The notes under the pieces are model-generated. The model was not told the DNA's origin. It did not search any database and saw only the letters and a program-made list of their open reading frames with translations. Made by a program: the position numbers and the translations under genes. Positions 61,866-64,000 of a stretch of DNA of 64,000 nt are shown piece after piece (position 1 is the first letter of the stretch; every line of letters begins with the position of its first letter). The DNA is taken from contig JAVJSU010000076.1 in NCBI GenBank assembly GCA_040219275.1, positions 1 through 64,000 on the forward strand. Direction: 5' to 3'. Origin of the DNA: JAVJSU01 sp040219275 (GTDB taxonomy: Bacteria; Chloroflexota; Anaerolineae; Aggregatilineales; Phototrophicaceae).

Positions 61866-64000
61866 TCATCTTAACCCCACAATCGAGATCAGTTGACCGT
61901 CAGAGTGACCAAATATCTCCGGCTGAAAATACGCACTCGCCTGCGTTGGGATTGCCTGAAATTGTCCCGGATGCGTTGCCTGTACTTGATACGTGAAGAT
62001 ATACGAACCCGCCGGAAGGAAATCAGCAAAGATGTAAATCCCTTCATCGCTGAGTTCGGTCACGTCTAGATAATAATTTCCCCAATACCAGTGTGGATCT
62101 TCTGCTCGAATCTGAAAAAGTTGTGGATCCTGAACCGCCTGACTGGTCGTGAGCAAGCGTCGATCAAGAATTTCCATACCGGATGGCAAAGTATCTTCCA
62201 GCATGAAGTAGTAGGTATCCTGCGAGACCGATATATTCAGACGTATCGTCACAACACGACCCACCTCAAACGCGTCTGGCACAACGATTTCGCCCTCTTC
62301 CCCCACGTAGAGATATTCCCGCTTAATGAAGATACCTCTATCGACCGCTTGCACCTCATCAGCAGGGAGTTGCAAAGTCAAATTTGCATCATAGTAGAGG
62401 ACACCTTCGCCATCCCCGCGTGATAGATTCAAATAGTTGATATCTTCAAGATCATCAATGTTGACTTCTACTGAATGTGCATCGCCGATTGTGTCTGAGT
62501 TAACAACAGAAGACAGAAGCGGTTCATCATTAAGCTGTATGTCATAGCTATAATCCCCTTGCAATTCGTTGTTCAGCATCATCCACTCCGACAAAGCTGA
62601 AATCGCCCATGTGTTTTCCTGCGTGGTCAACCAATGATCGCCACGTCGGGCAATCATCAACCAGCGCACGACATTTGGCGCAAGGCTATAGTTTGGACGA
62701 GCGCGGAGCAACGCGGCAAGGGCAATGGATGTCGTCTGGGTATCACTATTCCAGACCCAGCTATTCTCGTCATTTTCTTCCCAATGTGCGCCAGTGGCGG
62801 TCAGGATTGCCGTACTGGTCAAGTCACTCACTAAAGCATCTATCGCGTCATGTTCTGGATCAAGTTCCAGATAAGCCATCAGTAGATAAGCATGTGCCTG
62901 AGTGGACAGTTCAATCCGAAATTCGTACAAATCATCAAGCTGTTCAATCGTCACCCACTGATCGTTGTGATTTCGGGCTAACACATACAGGTTGAACGCC
63001 TGTAAGTTCATTTTGCCATCTGGCGTATTTAAGGTGATGTCTGCCGGCAACTGTGCCATCAGATATGCCGCCGCAAAGTCGATGATAGACGCATCAACTG
63101 TGAATCCCTGACGGAGTGCTTCGGTCAAACCTAAGAAGGCATAAGCAGAGATGTATGGATCACTTCGCATTGTCGAATGCCACCCCCAACCACCATCCAC
63201 ATTTTGATCTGCTTGTAGTTGGGTGATCGCCTGATTGATCAGGTGTTGCGCCTGCTCTCGCAATTCAGAATCGTCGATGGTCAAGCCATTAAGCGCCTGA
63301 TAGATAGCCAGCGCAGGCAACATCTGGCTAATTCTAACTTCAGAAGTGCGGGGGTCAATGTGTCTTAGATACTCAAATGTCTCCAAAATTGTCACCGCAA
63401 GCGAAGATTCTGTTTGGATGGTCAGTGTCCCACCAATCTCAGAAAAACGCGTGGGCAAAGAAATTGCTTCCACAACGGTTTCCGCCTCATCCAGCAGATT
63501 TGTGGTGCGTACTGTATCCGACGTGGTGAAGCGATAAACCGGAATTGTTCCATCGGCATTTGTGCGCAATGCAGGGCGTGCAGCATCCTGATAACCCATG
63601 CCTGTAATTGCCGAGACTACAATATCCACCCCCGCCACATCCTCAACCGTCCCCATCCATTCAATACGTTCGCTGGTATGCGGTGCCAGCGTAAATCGGC
63701 GTACAGTTTCCGTATCATCGAGACGAATGCCATCAACTTCAACATTCACCTCAATCATTTGCATGTCATCGGTATTATTGATGATCGCCGCCGCAACAGG
63801 AAGATAATCACCCGCTACAAAGAAGCGCGGCGCAACAGCTTGTACCACAATAGGTAATGTGGAAGTGATGTTGATTTGCGCTTGCCCGACCATCGTATCT
63901 GTGGTGACTGCCCTTGCATCCAGCCGCCAGCGCGTGAGATTATCCGGCATCTGCACCGTAACCGTCGCCTCTCCGTTGTCATCAGTCACTACATGCGGTT
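61866..64000 (-). CDS. Alpha-2-macroglobulin-like protein (partial, 5' cut by window edge), thioester lost
   Basis: The C-terminal 711 residues visible; the frame continues open past base 64000, so the start is outside. It opens in the A2M bait-proximal motif (VVTDDNGEATVTVQMPDNLT, RWRLDARAVTT), then the thioester domain of helical hairpins (LPALAIYQAL, GGWGWHSTMRSDPYISAYAF, LRARPNY) and a C-terminal receptor-binding-like part. The thioester motif G-C-x-E-Q is replaced: the aligned stretch reads IDPRTSEVRISQ (about 63318-63366), Thr for Cys and Val for Gln. It therefore cannot form the covalent trap and may act only as a steric or structural protein. Confidence 0.82.
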   Translation of the reverse strand, partial: PHVVTDDNGEATVTVQMPDNLTRWRLDARAVTTDTMVGQAQINITSTLPIVVQAVAPRFFVAGDYLPVAAAIINNTDDMQMIEVNVEVDGIRLDDTETVRRFTLAPHTSERIEWMGTVEDVAGVDIVVSAITGMGYQDAARPALRTNADGTIPVYRFTTSDTVRTTNLLDEAETVVEAISLPTRFSEIGGTLTIQTESSLAVTILETFEYLRHIDPRTSEVRISQMLPALAIYQALNGLTIDDSELREQAQHLINQAITQLQADQNVDGGWGWHSTMRSDPYISAYAFLGLTEALRQGFTVDASIIDFAAAYLMAQLPADITLNTPDGKMNLQAFNLYVLARNHNDQWVTIEQLDDLYEFRIELSTQAHAYLLMAYLELDPEHDAIDALVSDLTSTAILTATGAHWEENDENSWVWNSDTQTTSIALAALLRARPNYSLAPNVVRWLMIARRGDHWLTTQENTWAISALSEWMMLNNELQGDYSYDIQLNDEPLLSSVVNSDTIGDAHSVEVNIDDLEDINYLNLSRGDGEGVLYYDANLTLQLPADEVQAVDRGIFIKREYLYVGEEGEIVVPDAFEVGRVVTIRLNISVSQDTYYFMLEDTLPSGMEILDRRLLTTSQAVQDPQLFQIRAEDPHWYWGNYYLDVTELSDEGIYIFADFLPAGSYIFTYQVQATHPGQFQAIPTQASAYFQPEIFGHSDGQLISIVGLR

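Overview
The window is ordinary bacterial chromosome of roughly 50% GC. It looks like a Chloroflexota genome, probably class Anaerolineae; this is inferred from family composition, because no rRNA or other marker gene is present. The pointers are a Flp-type pilin with the QGLVEYA processing site, an LLM-class F420-type oxidoreductase, many secreted TolB/WD40-like beta-propellers, receiver-first sensor kinases, a Uma2 nuclease, a leaderless SH3b/M23 protein, and intergenic regions full of short repeats. I saw no tRNA, rRNA, CRISPR array, IS transposase, prophage or origin.

Layout. 0.3-7 kb: secreted propellers, a STAS-like protein, a Flp pilin, a membrane-anchored formylglycine-generating-enzyme-like protein, and a convergent sulfatase-superfamily hydrolase. 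7.6-13 kb: homoserine dehydrogenase, a receiver/histidine-kinase hybrid, a HEAT-like protein, a TIR-domain remnant, a single-domain receiver, and a thioredoxin-VKOR fusion. 13.2-22 kb: mostly plus-strand genes, namely an ABC-2 permease, a second STAS-like protein, a VOC protein, a Gln-rich membrane protein, a propeller, DUF2442, a pRiA4b ORF-3-like protein, MoxR and an acidic secreted protein. 22-28 kb: Hsp20, DUF5996, a propeller and an MFS carrier. 28-29.4 kb is a repeat-rich gene desert. 29.4-38 kb: a NarX/NarL-like two-component pair, DUF1328, oligoendopeptidase F, a GH/SH3b/M23 protein and AcpS. 38-46 kb: a GH38-like protein, another receiver/kinase hybrid, a repeat nested in another repeat, an EamA carrier, flavodoxin and an LLM oxidoreductase. 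46-64 kb: Uma2, a propeller, a zinc phospholipase-like protein, PAP2, VanZ, lipoproteins, MFS, a pseudo-receiver, peptidase E, MsrA, a Ser/Thr kinase, DUF554, a GT-C-like membrane protein, a YqeK-like HD hydrolase, and an alpha-2-macroglobulin cut by the right edge.

How the genes fit together. Most are single genes or short operons. The pairs that clearly belong together are the sensor kinase/response regulator pair with a 4-nt overlap (29.4-31.3 kb), the STAS-like/VOC pair joined by TAATG (15.05 kb), the propeller/DUF2442 pair joined by TAATG (18.9 kb), and acpS with its small membrane protein. Two themes stand out. First, several family members lack the residues that define catalysis or signalling: an FGE fold without the cysteine pair, a sulfatase fold with Thr as nucleophile, a GH38 without its zinc ligands, an alpha-2-macroglobulin without its thioester, and a receiver without its Asp. 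Second, the intergenic DNA carries at least four repeat types: a 180-bp family A, a roughly 190-bp multi-hairpin family B with terminal inverted repeats, heptameric tandem repeats, and short GC-rich words. At 42.4 kb a family B copy sits inside a family A copy, flanked by an exact 18-bp direct repeat. No clear defence or secretion system is present. The most unusual features are the nested repeat, the GH38-like pseudoenzyme, the FGE-like/sulfatase-like pair and the leaderless GH/SH3b/M23 protein.
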